Source of the DNA: Clostridia bacterium
GTDB taxonomy: Bacteria; Bacillota; Clostridia; Christensenellales; CAG-138
Direction of reading: 5' to 3'
Length of the DNA stretch: 56,443 nucleotides
Assembly: GCA_017541305.1 (NCBI GenBank)
Contig: JAFXZJ010000062.1
Span: 1-56,443, forward strand
The stretch's first letter is position 1; every line of letters starts with the position of its first letter. The notes beneath the pieces were generated by a model, which searched no databases, had not been told where the DNA came from, and was given only the letters and a program-made list of their open reading frames with translations. Of the stretch, positions 34,980 through 43,482 are shown piece by piece. Made by a program: the position numbers and the translations under genes.

Positions 34980-36146
34980 TTATTCCTTGATTGTCTTTTC
35001 GATGATATCCAGCGCCTCGTCAAGCAGCGCCTCGGTGTGGGTGGCCATATAGCTTGTGCGCAGCAGGCACTCGTCCGCGGGGGTGGCGGGAGGAAGCACG
35101 GGATTGACGTAAACGCCGTTGTCGTAAAGCTCCTTCGCCTTTCTGAGGGTGTTTTCGGGGCTGTAGGTATAGATGGGGATGATGGGCGTGATGCTGTCGC
35201 GTATGGCGATGCCGCGGGCGCGCAGGCCTTCGCGCATGTGCTGTGCGAGCGCCATGAGACGCTTGGGCAGCTCGGGCTGCTCCTTCATGATATGGAGCGC
35301 TTCGATCGCCGTGGCGCAGGACGCGGGAGGTATGGACGCGCAGAATATGAAGGGCCTGGAGCAGTGACGCACCCAGTCGATCACGCGGTAATCGCCCGCA
35401 ACGTAGCCGCCGATGGAGGCAAGGCTTTTTGAGAAGGTGCCCATTATAAGATCCACCTGATCGGTCAGCCCGAAATAATCGGCGGTGCCGCGGCCGTTTT
35501 CGCCCAGCACGCCCAGGCCGTGAGCATCGTCCACCATTACCCTTGCGCCGTATTTATGCGCAAGATCGACTATCTCGGGCAGCTTTGCGATATCGCCGCT
35601 CATGGAGAAAACGCCGTCGGTGATGATGAGCTTGCCCGCGTTTTCGGGCACGCGCATAAGCTGTGCTTCGAGATCCTCCATATCGGAATGGCGGTATCTT
35701 AACATCTTGCCGTAGGAAAGCTTGCAGCCGTCATAGATGGAGGCATGATTTTCCTTATCGCAGATCATGTAATCGTTCCTGCCGACTATGGCGGAGATTA
35801 TGCCCAGATTGGATTGGAAGCCCGTGGAGAGGGTCATTACCGATTCCTTGTGAACGAATTCCGCAAGCTCCTCCTCGAGCTGAACGTGGAGCTCGAGAGT
35901 GCCGTTCAAAAAGCGGGAGCCGGAGCAGCCGCTGCCGTATTTTTCGAGAGCGGCAACGCCCGCCGCGATCACCCTGGGATTGGTGGTGAGGCCCAGGTAA
36001 TTGTTGGAGCCGAGCATTATGCGGCGCTTGCCCTCCATTATGACCTCGACGTCCTGCTTGGATTCGAGCTCGTGGAAATAGGGATAGATGCCCGCCGCGC
36101 GGCTTGTGGCGACCAGTTCGTTATAACACTTGTCAAATAAGTCCAT
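34980..36146 (-). CDS. Alpha-oxoamine synthase, serine-palmitoyltransferase-like
   Basis: 388 residues, PLP fold type I. It condenses an amino acid with an acyl-CoA and loses CO2. PLP contacts are DDAHGLG (Asp207, His209) and the Schiff-base Lys240 in GTFSKSLASIGG. From memory of the family, AGIYPYFHELES, GSNNYLGLT, GSGCSGSRFLNGTL and FVNPV-like NPVLPPATP fit bacterial serine palmitoyltransferase better than E. coli Kbl (FCANNYLGL, GTLGKALGG) or BioF. 2-amino-3-ketobutyrate ligase remains possible. The adjacent SDR would suit a sphingoid-base route, which is known mainly from Bacteroidota. A phylogeny would settle this. Confidence 0.82.
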   Translation of the reverse strand: MDLFDKCYNELVATSRAAGIYPYFHELESKQDVEVIMEGKRRIMLGSNNYLGLTTNPRVIAAGVAALEKYGSGCSGSRFLNGTLELHVQLEEELAEFVHKESVMTLSTGFQSNLGIISAIVGRNDYMICDKENHASIYDGCKLSYGKMLRYRHSDMEDLEAQLMRVPENAGKLIITDGVFSMSGDIAKLPEIVDLAHKYGARVMVDDAHGLGVLGENGRGTADYFGLTDQVDLIMGTFSKSLASIGGYVAGDYRVIDWVRHCSRPFIFCASIPPASCATAIEALHIMKEQPELPKRLMALAQHMREGLRARGIAIRDSITPIIPIYTYSPENTLRKAKELYDNGVYVNPVLPPATPADECLLRTSYMATHTEALLDEALDIIEKTIKE

Positions 36147-36184
36147 ATGATGCCCTTTCAGGTGTATAAATCATTAACCATATT

Positions 36185-36213
36185 ATTTTATCAGAAAGAT
36201 ATATCTCCGTCAA
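36185..36213 (-). promoter_or_regulatory. Promoter of the oxoamine synthase-SDR unit
   Basis: Minus strand TTGACG (36208-36213), 17 nt, TAAAAT (36185-36190), about 39 bp before the ATG. Confidence 0.7.
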
Positions 36214-36252
36214 TATTTTTATCGGAATTCGTGAAAAAAAGTTAAGCGGCGC

Positions 36253-36281
36253 TTGTAACCGCCCTCAAGGGATGGTAAAAT
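36253..36281 (+). promoter_or_regulatory. Promoter of nrdG
   Basis: TTGTAA (36253-36258), 17 nt, TAAAAT (36276-36281), about 47 bp before the ATG. Confidence 0.65.
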
Positions 36282-36327
36282 CATACGGGGGCGAACCCCT
36301 AATAATCCGAAAGGTCACTTTTGAAAT

Positions 36328-37017
36328 ATGATGATCTCCGGCCTGCAAAAGCTCACCCTGCTCGACTTTCCCGGCAGGATGGCGTGCACCGTTTTTCTGC
36401 CCGGCTGCGACCTGCGCTGCCCGTTCTGCCACAACAGCGAGCTGTGGGGCGGCGGCGCGCCCCTGATGGACGACGGCGGGCTGCTGCGCTTTCTTGAAAC
36501 GCGCCGCGGCATGCTTGACGGCGTTGCCTTTACCGGCGGCGAAGCGCTCCTCTCCCCCGGCCTGCCCGAGCTTATGCGCCGCGTGCGCGCGCTGGGCTAC
36601 GCGATAAAGCTGGATACCAACGGCACCCACCCGGAGCTGCTTGAAAGCCTTATCGGCGAGGGCCTTTTAGACTATGCCGCGATGGATATAAAGAACGACC
36701 GCGAGCGCTATCCCCTGACCTGCGGCATGGAAGGCATGGATATGGGCGGCATTGAAAAAAGCATCGCCCTGCTTATGGAGGGGCGCATACCGTATGAATT
36801 CCGCACGACCGTGGTGAAGCCCTTTCACGACGAGACTTCCTTTGTGCACATTGCCGAAATGATCGACGGAGCGGAGAATTATTACCTGCAGCCCTTCGTC
36901 GACCGCGATACCGTGCTGTATAAGGGCTTTGAAGCGCCGACGGCGGAGGAGATGAAAAGATTCCTCGATATAGTGAAGCCGCACGTGAAGCACGCGGAGA
37001 TAAGAGGCATGGAATAA
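36328..37017 (+). CDS. nrdG: Anaerobic ribonucleotide reductase activating protein (radical SAM)
   Basis: 229 residues. It uses a 4Fe-4S cluster and S-adenosylmethionine to form the glycyl radical on NrdD. The cluster motif is CDLRCPFC (Cys27, 31, 34), preceded by LTLLDFPGRMACTVFLPG; a GGEALL block binds SAM. The length and KLTLLDFPG opening match the NrdG group that pairs with longer NrdD proteins. Two ATG codons at 36328 and 36331 are possible, with AAGGT some distance upstream. Its target nrdD lies 1.7 kb downstream on the same strand. Confidence 0.93.
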   Translation: MMISGLQKLTLLDFPGRMACTVFLPGCDLRCPFCHNSELWGGGAPLMDDGGLLRFLETRRGMLDGVAFTGGEALLSPGLPELMRRVRALGYAIKLDTNGTHPELLESLIGEGLLDYAAMDIKNDRERYPLTCGMEGMDMGGIEKSIALLMEGRIPYEFRTTVVKPFHDETSFVHIAEMIDGAENYYLQPFVDRDTVLYKGFEAPTAEEMKRFLDIVKPHVKHAEIRGME

Positions 37018-37067
37018 GATGACAAGCGACAAAGGGGATCCTTCCCTTTGTCATCAGGGAGCGACCG

Positions 37068-38276
37068 ATGAACACCGAAAAACTATTGAGTCTTATACTT
37101 GACACCGGGGCGGCGATGATAAGGAGCGGGGCGGAAACGCACCGCACCGAGGACAGCCTTTACCGCCTGTGCGCGGCATACGGCCTGACCGACTGCAACA
37201 TATGGGTGGTGCCGAGCAACATACAGGCGACCGTGACCGATCCCGCCGGCAGCATAATCACGCAGGTGCGCCACGTGCGCGGGACGGACACCGATTTCGA
37301 CCGCCTGCACAGGCTAAACTCGCTCTGCCGAAAGGCGTGCGCCGAAAAGCCCCGTGAGGATGAGTTCGGGCGGCTTTTGGCCGAGGCGCAGAATACAAAG
37401 CGTTCGCCCATCATACCCTATCTTGCGGGGCTGCTTGCGGGCGTGGGCTTTGGCGTGTTCTTCAACTGCGGTATAGCGGACGCGGCCGTTGCCGCGCTGA
37501 CCTCCATACTGATCACGCTGATGTGGCGCGCGCTGAGCCGCAGGGAATCGAATCCGCTGATAGTCAATTTCCTCATATCCTTTGTGGCGGAGCTGTTCAT
37601 ACTCCTTTGCGTGCACCTGGGCTTCGGACAGCACACGGGCTATATCAGCGTGGGCGTGGCGATGCTTTTGATAAGCGCGCTGAGCACCACTAACGGCGTG
37701 CGCGACCTTGTGCATCTTGACACCATTTCGGGCGTGACGAACATCACCCTTTCGCTCACCGGCGCGGTGGGCATTGCGCTGGGCATCGCGCTCCCCCTGC
37801 TCATACTCCCCGGCTGGGGCACCGGCGAAGGCCCCGCCCTGTGCGGCAGCGTTGCGATCGGCCTTGCCTCGGCAACGGTCGGCTGCATCGGCTTTGCGCT
37901 GTGGTTCGGAGTGGCGGGTATACGCCATATCGCCATCTGCGCGGTCGGCGCGCTGATCACCTGGGGCGTTTATCTGATCGCCGCGCGCTTTATCGAGGGC
38001 GCGTTCTTCCCCACCCTGATAGGCGCGCTCGTATGCTCGGCATATGCCGAGATCGCCGCAAGGCTGATCAAGGCTCCGGCGACCATATTCCGCACGATAT
38101 CCGTGTTCCCGCTGATACCCGGCTCCACGCTTTACCACACCATGTACGGCGTCGTCACGAGCGACAGTGCGCTTGCCTCGCAGAAGGGGCTGGAGCTGGT
38201 GCTGGTATGCTTCGGCATAGTGCTGGGCTTTATGGCGGTGGAGGCGGCGGTCAAATTCTTCAGAAAAAGAGCTTGA
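37068..38276 (+). CDS. ThrE-type threonine/serine exporter, both domains fused
   Basis: 402 residues. The N-terminal 240 residues are a DUF1212/ThrE domain: LILDTGAAMIRSGAETHRTEDSLYRL, a conserved HRLNSLCRKA segment and five membrane helices. From about 255 a second ThrE_2 (DUF3815-like) domain with five helices follows, ending in PLIPGSTLYHTMYGVVTSD. Many Bacillota encode the halves as two genes; here they are one. It exports Thr/Ser or related small molecules. GGGAG lies upstream of the ATG. The nrdG-thrE gap (50 bp) contains an ACAAAGGG/TCCCTTTGT hairpin. Confidence 0.9.
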   Translation: MNTEKLLSLILDTGAAMIRSGAETHRTEDSLYRLCAAYGLTDCNIWVVPSNIQATVTDPAGSIITQVRHVRGTDTDFDRLHRLNSLCRKACAEKPREDEFGRLLAEAQNTKRSPIIPYLAGLLAGVGFGVFFNCGIADAAVAALTSILITLMWRALSRRESNPLIVNFLISFVAELFILLCVHLGFGQHTGYISVGVAMLLISALSTTNGVRDLVHLDTISGVTNITLSLTGAVGIALGIALPLLILPGWGTGEGPALCGSVAIGLASATVGCIGFALWFGVAGIRHIAICAVGALITWGVYLIAARFIEGAFFPTLIGALVCSAYAEIAARLIKAPATIFRTISVFPLIPGSTLYHTMYGVVTSDSALASQKGLELVLVCFGIVLGFMAVEAAVKFFRKRA

Positions 38277-38290
38277 TCGAGCAAATAAAA

Positions 38291-38320
38291 GGGGCCGATC
38301 CGCACCGGGTCGGCCCTGTT
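38291..38320 (+). terminator. Terminator after the ThrE gene
   Basis: GGGCCGATCC-GCACC-GGGTCGGCCC stem followed by TGTTT, 14 bp past the stop. Confidence 0.8.
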
Positions 38321-38431
38321 TCGTTATGATCCGTTATTCCGGCATGCTTGCGGGATCGGCGCGCTCGATCACGATCTTGCTGCTCGTGTCAGCATCTTTT
38401 CAAAACATTTTCATTGCGCCGCTCTTGTATG

Positions 38432-38579
38432 AAACAATTTGTTTGACCACAACATATTGTGTTTGCTAATTATATATACTCCCGTATTTGTGCTTGTTTT
38501 TTCAGCCGGCGCGGGAATTTGTTTGCAATGTTAACACAACATCTTGTGGTTAAGGTCAATATATAGCACACTATATTGA
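38432..38579 (+). promoter_or_regulatory. Cluster of NrdR-box-like dyads upstream of nrdD
   Basis: Two near-identical dyads, CACAA-CATA-TTGTG (38448-38461) and CACAA-CATC-TTGTG (38535-38548), lie 87 bp apart. A third dyad, TCAATATA-N8-TATATTGA (38556-38579), abuts the -35 box, and AAACAA-T-TTGTTT lies at 38432-38444. The NrdR repressor binds paired boxes of about 16 bp close to ACACWATATATWGTGT upstream of ribonucleotide reductase genes, which these resemble. No nrdR gene is in the window. Confidence 0.7.
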
Positions 38580-38588
38580 AAAAAGCTG

Positions 38589-38617
38589 TTGACACGCCCG
38601 ATCGGCTTTGATATAAT
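38589..38617 (+). promoter_or_regulatory. Consensus promoter of nrdD
   Basis: TTGACA (38589-38594), 17 nt, TATAAT (38612-38617), a perfect sigma-A consensus, consistent with a strong promoter kept in check by a repressor. Confidence 0.9.
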
Positions 38618-38673
38618 GGAAAGGAAGGCTGAATTTCCATGCCGAAATCAAATCACTTGGGGGTTTTTATCAT

Positions 38674-41046
38674 ATGTACCGTGTTGTAAAGCGCGACGGC
38701 AAGATCGCCGAATTCGATATAAGGAAGATCAGCGCCGCACTGACCAAGGCGTTCGAGGCCTGCAAAAAGCAGTATCATCCCAGCATAATCGACATGCTGG
38801 CGCTGAGGGTCTGCGCCGATTTCGAGGACAAGATCAAGAACGATCAGATCGCCGTTGAGGACATTCAGGACAGCGCCGAAAAGGTGCTTTCCGAGGCCGG
38901 CTATGCGGACGTGGCGAAGAGCTACATACTTTACCGCAAGCAGCGCGAGAAGATCCGCAACGTGGGCTCCACCCTGCTCGACTATAAGGATCTTGTGGAC
39001 AATTACCTCAAGATCAACGACTGGCGCGTGAAGGAAAATTCCACCGTCACCTATTCCGTGGGCGGACTCATCCTTTCCAATTCCGGCGCCATCACCGCCA
39101 ACTACTGGCTGAGCGAGGTCTATGATAAGGAAGTCGCCGAAGCGCACCGCTCCTGCGATCTGCATCTGCACGATCTTTCAATGCTCACCGGCTACTGCGC
39201 GGGCTGGAGCTTAAAGCAGCTCATCCGCGAGGGCCTTGGCGGCGTGCCCGGCAAGATCACCTCCTCTCCCGCTTCGCATCTTTCCACGCTTTGCAACCAG
39301 ATGGTCAATTTCCTGGGCATCATGCAGAACGAATGGGCCGGCGCGCAGGCGTTCTCCTCGTTCGACACCTATCTCGCTCCCTTCGTAAAGGTCGACAACC
39401 TTTCTCAGAAGGAAGTGAAGCAGTGCATACAGAGCTTCGTTTACGGCGTGAACACCCCCAGCCGCTGGGGCACGCAGGCGCCCTTCTCCAATATCACCCT
39501 TGACTGGGTTTGCCCCAAGGATATGGAGAATCTGCCCGCTATCGTCGGCGGTAAGGACATGGACTTCACCTATGGCGAATGCAAAAAGGAGATGGACATG
39601 GTCAACAAGGCGTTCATCGAGATCATGATCGAGGGCGACGCCAACGGCCGCGGCTTCCAGTATCCCATACCCACCTATTCCATCACCCGCGATTTCGACT
39701 GGTCGGAGACCGAGAACAACAAGCTGCTCTTTGAGATGAGCGCCAAATACGGCACCCCCTATTTCTCCAACTATATCAATTCCGATATGGAGCCTTCCGA
39801 CGTGCGCTCGATGTGCTGCAGGCTGCGTCTTGACCTGCGCGAGCTGCGCAAGAAATCCGGCGGCTTCTTCGGCTCCGGCGAATCCACCGGCTCCGTGGGC
39901 GTCGTCACCATCAATATGCCCCGCATCGCCTATCTTGCCAAGGACGAGAAGGATTTCTATGCCCGTCTCGATCACCTGATGGACGTTGCCGCCCGCAGCT
40001 TGAAGACCAAGCGCACCGTCATCACCAAGCTGCTCGACGCAGGCCTCTATCCCTACACCAAGCGTTACCTGGGCACCTTTGCCAACCACTTCTCCACCAT
40101 AGGCCTTATCGGCATGAACGAAGTGGGCCTTAACGCCAACTGGCTGCGCAAGGATCTCACCCATCCCGAAACTCAGCAGTTCGTGCAGGAAGTGCTCAAC
40201 CACATGCGCGAGCGCCTTTCGGATTATCAGGAGGAATACGGCGATCTTTACAACCTGGAGGCCACCCCGGCGGAGAGCACCACTTATCGCTTTGCCAAGC
40301 ACGATAAGGAGCAGTTCCCCGATATCATCACCGCGAACGAGAACGGCACCCCCTATTACACCAACTCCTCGCATCTGCCCGTGGGCTACACCGAGGACAT
40401 CTTCTCGGCGCTCGATATCCAGGATAATCTGCAGACCCTTTACACCTCGGGCACGGTGTTCCACGCGTTCCTCGGCGAAAAGCTGCCCGACTGGAAGGCC
40501 TGCGCAAACCTTGTGCGCAAGATCGCCGAGAACTATCGCCTGCCCTATTACACCATGAGCCCCACCTATTCCGTGTGCGCGGATCACGGCTATATCAAGG
40601 GCGAGCACTTCATCTGCCCCGAGTGCGGCCGCAAGACCGAGGTCTATTCCCGCATCACCGGCTATTACCGCCCCGTGCAGAATTGGAACGACGGCAAGAC
40701 GCAGGAATTCAAGGATCGTCAGACCTATGTGATAGATCGCTCCGTGCTGAAGCACAACGGCCCCATGCAGGATGAATGCGCCTGCACATATAAGGTCGTT
40801 TCCGCCCCCGAGCAGCTTGACGCGCGCCCCATGCTCTTTGTATCCGAGACCTGCCCCAACTGCGCAATGGCCGAATCCGTGCTGAACAAGGCCGGCGTGG
40901 AATATGACGAGCTTATGGCTTCGCAGCATCTGGATATGATCAATAAATACGGCGTCAATCAGGCGCCCACGCTGGTGATCGACCGCGGCGGCGCCGTCGA
41001 GACCTATAAGGGTGTGTCCGAGATAATCGGCTGGTGCCGCAAATAA
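38674..41046 (+). CDS. nrdD: Anaerobic ribonucleoside-triphosphate reductase with C-terminal glutaredoxin-like domain
   Basis: 790 residues. It reduces NTPs to dNTPs without oxygen. Residues 1-90 are an ATP-cone (MYRVVKRDGKIAEFDIRKI) for allosteric control. The catalytic barrel follows, with SMCCRLRLDLREL and GGFFGSGESTGSVGVVTINM. Near the end are zinc ligands in CADHG and CPECGR (Cys648, Cys651) and the glycyl-radical site Gly663 in RITGYYRPVQNW. Residues about 710-790 add a glutaredoxin/NrdH-like domain with CPNC (Cys727, Cys730), PTLVIDRGG and a YKG end, which probably supplies reducing power in cis. Confidence 0.95.
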   Translation: MYRVVKRDGKIAEFDIRKISAALTKAFEACKKQYHPSIIDMLALRVCADFEDKIKNDQIAVEDIQDSAEKVLSEAGYADVAKSYILYRKQREKIRNVGSTLLDYKDLVDNYLKINDWRVKENSTVTYSVGGLILSNSGAITANYWLSEVYDKEVAEAHRSCDLHLHDLSMLTGYCAGWSLKQLIREGLGGVPGKITSSPASHLSTLCNQMVNFLGIMQNEWAGAQAFSSFDTYLAPFVKVDNLSQKEVKQCIQSFVYGVNTPSRWGTQAPFSNITLDWVCPKDMENLPAIVGGKDMDFTYGECKKEMDMVNKAFIEIMIEGDANGRGFQYPIPTYSITRDFDWSETENNKLLFEMSAKYGTPYFSNYINSDMEPSDVRSMCCRLRLDLRELRKKSGGFFGSGESTGSVGVVTINMPRIAYLAKDEKDFYARLDHLMDVAARSLKTKRTVITKLLDAGLYPYTKRYLGTFANHFSTIGLIGMNEVGLNANWLRKDLTHPETQQFVQEVLNHMRERLSDYQEEYGDLYNLEATPAESTTYRFAKHDKEQFPDIITANENGTPYYTNSSHLPVGYTEDIFSALDIQDNLQTLYTSGTVFHAFLGEKLPDWKACANLVRKIAENYRLPYYTMSPTYSVCADHGYIKGEHFICPECGRKTEVYSRITGYYRPVQNWNDGKTQEFKDRQTYVIDRSVLKHNGPMQDECACTYKVVSAPEQLDARPMLFVSETCPNCAMAESVLNKAGVEYDELMASQHLDMINKYGVNQAPTLVIDRGGAVETYKGVSEIIGWCRK

Positions 41047-41058
41047 AATGATAAAGCG

Positions 41059-41086
41059 AAAGAGCCGGGCGACCGGCTCTTTTTTT
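41059..41086 (+). terminator. Terminator of nrdD
   Basis: AAAGAGCCGG-GCGA-CCGGCTCTTT followed by T residues, 12 bp past the stop. Confidence 0.9.
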
Positions 41087-41177
41087 AGACCCCCCGCCGG
41101 GCGGGAGCGCGACTCGGGCCCTGCGGGGAAAGGATATGAATTGGCTTTGTGATATTCCGTATCCTAAAGCACCGGCT

Positions 41178-42599
41178 TCAGTGTCTCGGCAGCTGTCCGT
41201 TGGGCAGCGGCGTGGTGCTATACAGTTCGTTTGACAATACCGCCCTTGGCTCCATGGGGCTACCGTCTATCGCGGAGAAATACACCTGTTGTTCCTTGAG
41301 CTCATTCATATCATCACTCTGCGTGAACTCTATCTCCCACATCGGCATATAGATCCCCGAATCCGGCCTGTCCTTGTAACAGGTCAAGCCATAAACGAGC
41401 TGAATTGCCGAAACGCTTATTACGCGGTCGCTGCCTCCTTTCTCCGTTCCCTTATAACCGAATCTGTGACCCAAGTGAGCTGTCATCCTCTCGATAAGGC
41501 TGTCGAAATCAATGAACGGCACATCGTTTTCCATCTCGTCAACGATTTCTGTGAGCCCCTTACACACAACTGATACTACCCCTTCCCTGCCGACAATTAT
41601 CCTTATCGTTTCTATTCCTTCCCATGGCGCGCCTACAGAAGAGTCCATGCTTTTATCCTCCGTAAAGCCATGAAACATTGCCTTTCTTTCATCGATAGTC
41701 ATAGTATTTCCAAATGCCCTGCCGTAATCAAGCATCCAATAACTGCCTGCCCATTCATTGGTATTGATCATGATACCCGCCATTTCATCTGCTGCAATAA
41801 TAGAATAGCCGGTAAATCCCATAGCCGTTAAGAGATCATCGGCCTGCTGTTTGGCTTCTTGTTGAGATATTTTGATTTCTTCGACAAGATCGAGTTCCCT
41901 TTGGGTTATGTTCCATTTATAATATGTCCATAAATACGGACTGCTGTTGTATGCAATCGCGTTTATACCGTTGATAAGCAGATAACCGATCGTTCCGTCC
42001 GGTCTTTCCAGATAATAAGAATCATTGACACTCATCGGTGCATCCGGATTTGCAGGTTTCTTATCCGGTTTATCCGGAGCTTTCTTGAATGCATCCTGAA
42101 AATATCTGATTATATTATCATCGATCTCTACCACAGAATCAGCTTGTCCATGATAGTTCACAGCCGCGTCCAATTGCACCTTTATATCGTCCTTAGTAGG
42201 TTCCCACTCATAGTAAGCTGTGGACCCTGGGCAAAGCAGAGTAATAAAGCGTTTCATCAAGTCGGTATCACTCAACAGATCCCTCTTTTGCACCTCATAG
42301 ACCGGAAAAACACCATCCTTGTCAAACAGGACTTCCGCATCGATCTCCACGGATACCTGAGAAGAATACGCCTGCCTGTCGAGCTTGTAATGCTCGGGAA
42401 TACTCGCACGCGTCTCATAGTAATAAACCACGGGAGCCTCGGTCGAACCGGGTTCCGCGGGCTTTGGCGTGTTCCTTTTGCCCATACCCGCCTGATCGGC
42501 CTCGCCCTGATTGATTATTATGTCGTGATCCGGCGTGGGTTGGCAGGCGCAGAGAAAGAGCGTCAATATGCAAAGCGACAAAGCAAGTATCCGTTTCAT
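41178..42599 (-). CDS. Lipoprotein, unknown function
   Basis: 473 residues. The signal MKRILALSLCILTLFLCAC gives a lipobox with Cys at about 19, then a disordered Gly/Pro/Thr linker and a large mixed alpha/beta ectodomain. It contains NGINAIAYNSS, GSYWMLDYGRAFG and PMWEIEFTQSDD, with a C-terminal region that recalls domains seen in anti-sigma ectodomains, though I cannot name the family. GGAGC lies upstream of the ATG. The gene is distinctly AT-rich against the neighbouring nrdD and marks the left edge of the accessory region. Confidence 0.72.
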   Translation of the reverse strand: MKRILALSLCILTLFLCACQPTPDHDIIINQGEADQAGMGKRNTPKPAEPGSTEAPVVYYYETRASIPEHYKLDRQAYSSQVSVEIDAEVLFDKDGVFPVYEVQKRDLLSDTDLMKRFITLLCPGSTAYYEWEPTKDDIKVQLDAAVNYHGQADSVVEIDDNIIRYFQDAFKKAPDKPDKKPANPDAPMSVNDSYYLERPDGTIGYLLINGINAIAYNSSPYLWTYYKWNITQRELDLVEEIKISQQEAKQQADDLLTAMGFTGYSIIAADEMAGIMINTNEWAGSYWMLDYGRAFGNTMTIDERKAMFHGFTEDKSMDSSVGAPWEGIETIRIIVGREGVVSVVCKGLTEIVDEMENDVPFIDFDSLIERMTAHLGHRFGYKGTEKGGSDRVISVSAIQLVYGLTCYKDRPDSGIYMPMWEIEFTQSDDMNELKEQQVYFSAIDGSPMEPRAVLSNELYSTTPLPNGQLPRH

Positions 42600-42697
42600 T
42601 TGTTCAAGCTCCTTTTATAGATTTTTTATCATCATAATCATTTATTATTTATTGATAAGCAACTAGTTATTTACTCTTGTCAAGTTTGTACAAAACC

Positions 42698-42726
42698 GGT
42701 GACACAGGAATCATTTCTGTGTCACC
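42698..42726 (-). terminator. Terminator of the small secreted-protein gene
   Basis: Stem GGTGACACAG/CTGTGTCACC with GGTTTTGT after it on the minus strand, 49 bp past the stop of the gene ending at 42775. Confidence 0.75.
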
Positions 42727-42774
42727 TGCATTAATTCGATAAATGGTATTCTCAATTTGCTTGTAATTACTTAC

Positions 42775-43182
42775 TTAAAAATAGATTGTACCTGAAAAAT
42801 AGGATTCAACTGCTGTATTTGAGCTAGGAATACTTGCCTTCATTACGATAGTACGTCCAACTTTTACGTAATCAGTATTGTGATCATAAAAGATGTTATA
42901 CAAAGCGCCACAGTTTACTGTCTGCGGATAGACAAGTAATTTGTGTCCATTCCAGTATGGCCGGAAAGAAATGTGGCTCTGATTACCAAGCCAAACCGCG
43001 GTTATATCTGCAACGCACTTTTGCACATATGTGCAGCTCTTTTGGCAGATTTCCTGTGAGTTTCCTCCGTGAACAGCAGCATAATTAAATACCGCAGGAT
43101 TCGTCGGTCCGTCTGCAAACGCGGTCGAGACCGAAACAAGCATGATCATTACGGCCAAGACAGTACAAAGCAACTTTTTCAT
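42775..43182 (-). CDS. Small secreted protein, probable ECF-regulon member
   Basis: 135 residues. The signal peptide MKKLLCTVLAVMIMLVSVSTAFA is followed by a Cys-containing ectodomain (QEICQKSCTYVQKCVADI, then GALYNIFYDHNTDYVKVGRTIVMKA), probably one small beta domain. No family is recognised. The start is the ATG at 43182, with AGGAGG 7 nt upstream. Its promoter at 43396-43439 has the same architecture as those of both ECF sigma genes, so it is probably a target of one of them, transcribed with a leader of about 205 nt. Confidence 0.72.
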   Translation of the reverse strand: MKKLLCTVLAVMIMLVSVSTAFADGPTNPAVFNYAAVHGGNSQEICQKSCTYVQKCVADITAVWLGNQSHISFRPYWNGHKLLVYPQTVNCGALYNIFYDHNTDYVKVGRTIVMKASIPSSNTAVESYFSGTIYF

Positions 43183-43395
43183 AGTTAATCCTCCTGATAG
43201 CACTATATTTGTTCGATTTGGGTTTTGGACTTGTCCTTTGGTTTCATCCCCCGAAGGTTTCCCCTTCGCGAAAGTTCAGTCGAGTGAGTTCTGATAACGG
43301 CTTGGATCGTCTTGTCGGTCCGCCTCCTTCCAAACCCGTATCATCCCGCCCGATCGGCCGTCCTGTGGGAGATTATTTTCCCCTCTACTTATATA
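43183..43395 (-). other. Long 5' leader without a recognised riboswitch
   Basis: About 205 nt between the ECF-type promoter and the small secreted-protein gene. It holds a CGAAGG-N5-CCTTCG hairpin (43252-43268), an isolated GGAAGGAGG with no start codon in range, and several purine-rich loops. The two sigma genes with the same promoter have leaders of only about 25 nt. I looked for known riboswitch cores and saw none that fit. Confidence 0.4.
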
Positions 43396-43439
43396 GACAA
43401 CTTTTTTGGCAGAATATTACAGGTTTTTAAAAATATATT
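43396..43439 (-). promoter_or_regulatory. ECF-type promoter, copy 3
   Basis: Read on the minus strand: AATATATT (43432-43439), exactly 32 nt, TGTC (43396-43399) followed by TATATAAGT. Inside the 32 nt, TGTAAT sits 16 nt before TGTC and is the presumed -35. The same arrangement precedes both sigma genes. Confidence 0.75.
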
Positions 43440-43482
43440 TTTCAAAACGGGTCTTAAACCCGATTTTGAGCGTTTTTTAGCC

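Noticed and set aside
39211-40929. A 572-codon open frame on the minus strand opposite nrdD, and similar long frames opposite the PHP gene (1535-2707), the ABC-F gene (29451-30530) and the large dockerin gene (33214-34242).
   Set aside because: They mirror GC-rich codons of clear genes, have biased composition, no ribosome sites and no recognisable domains.
43183-43395. c-di-GMP, c-di-AMP or cobalamin riboswitch in the leader of the secreted-protein gene.
   Set aside because: The conserved cores I know for these classes are not present; kept only as an unassigned leader.
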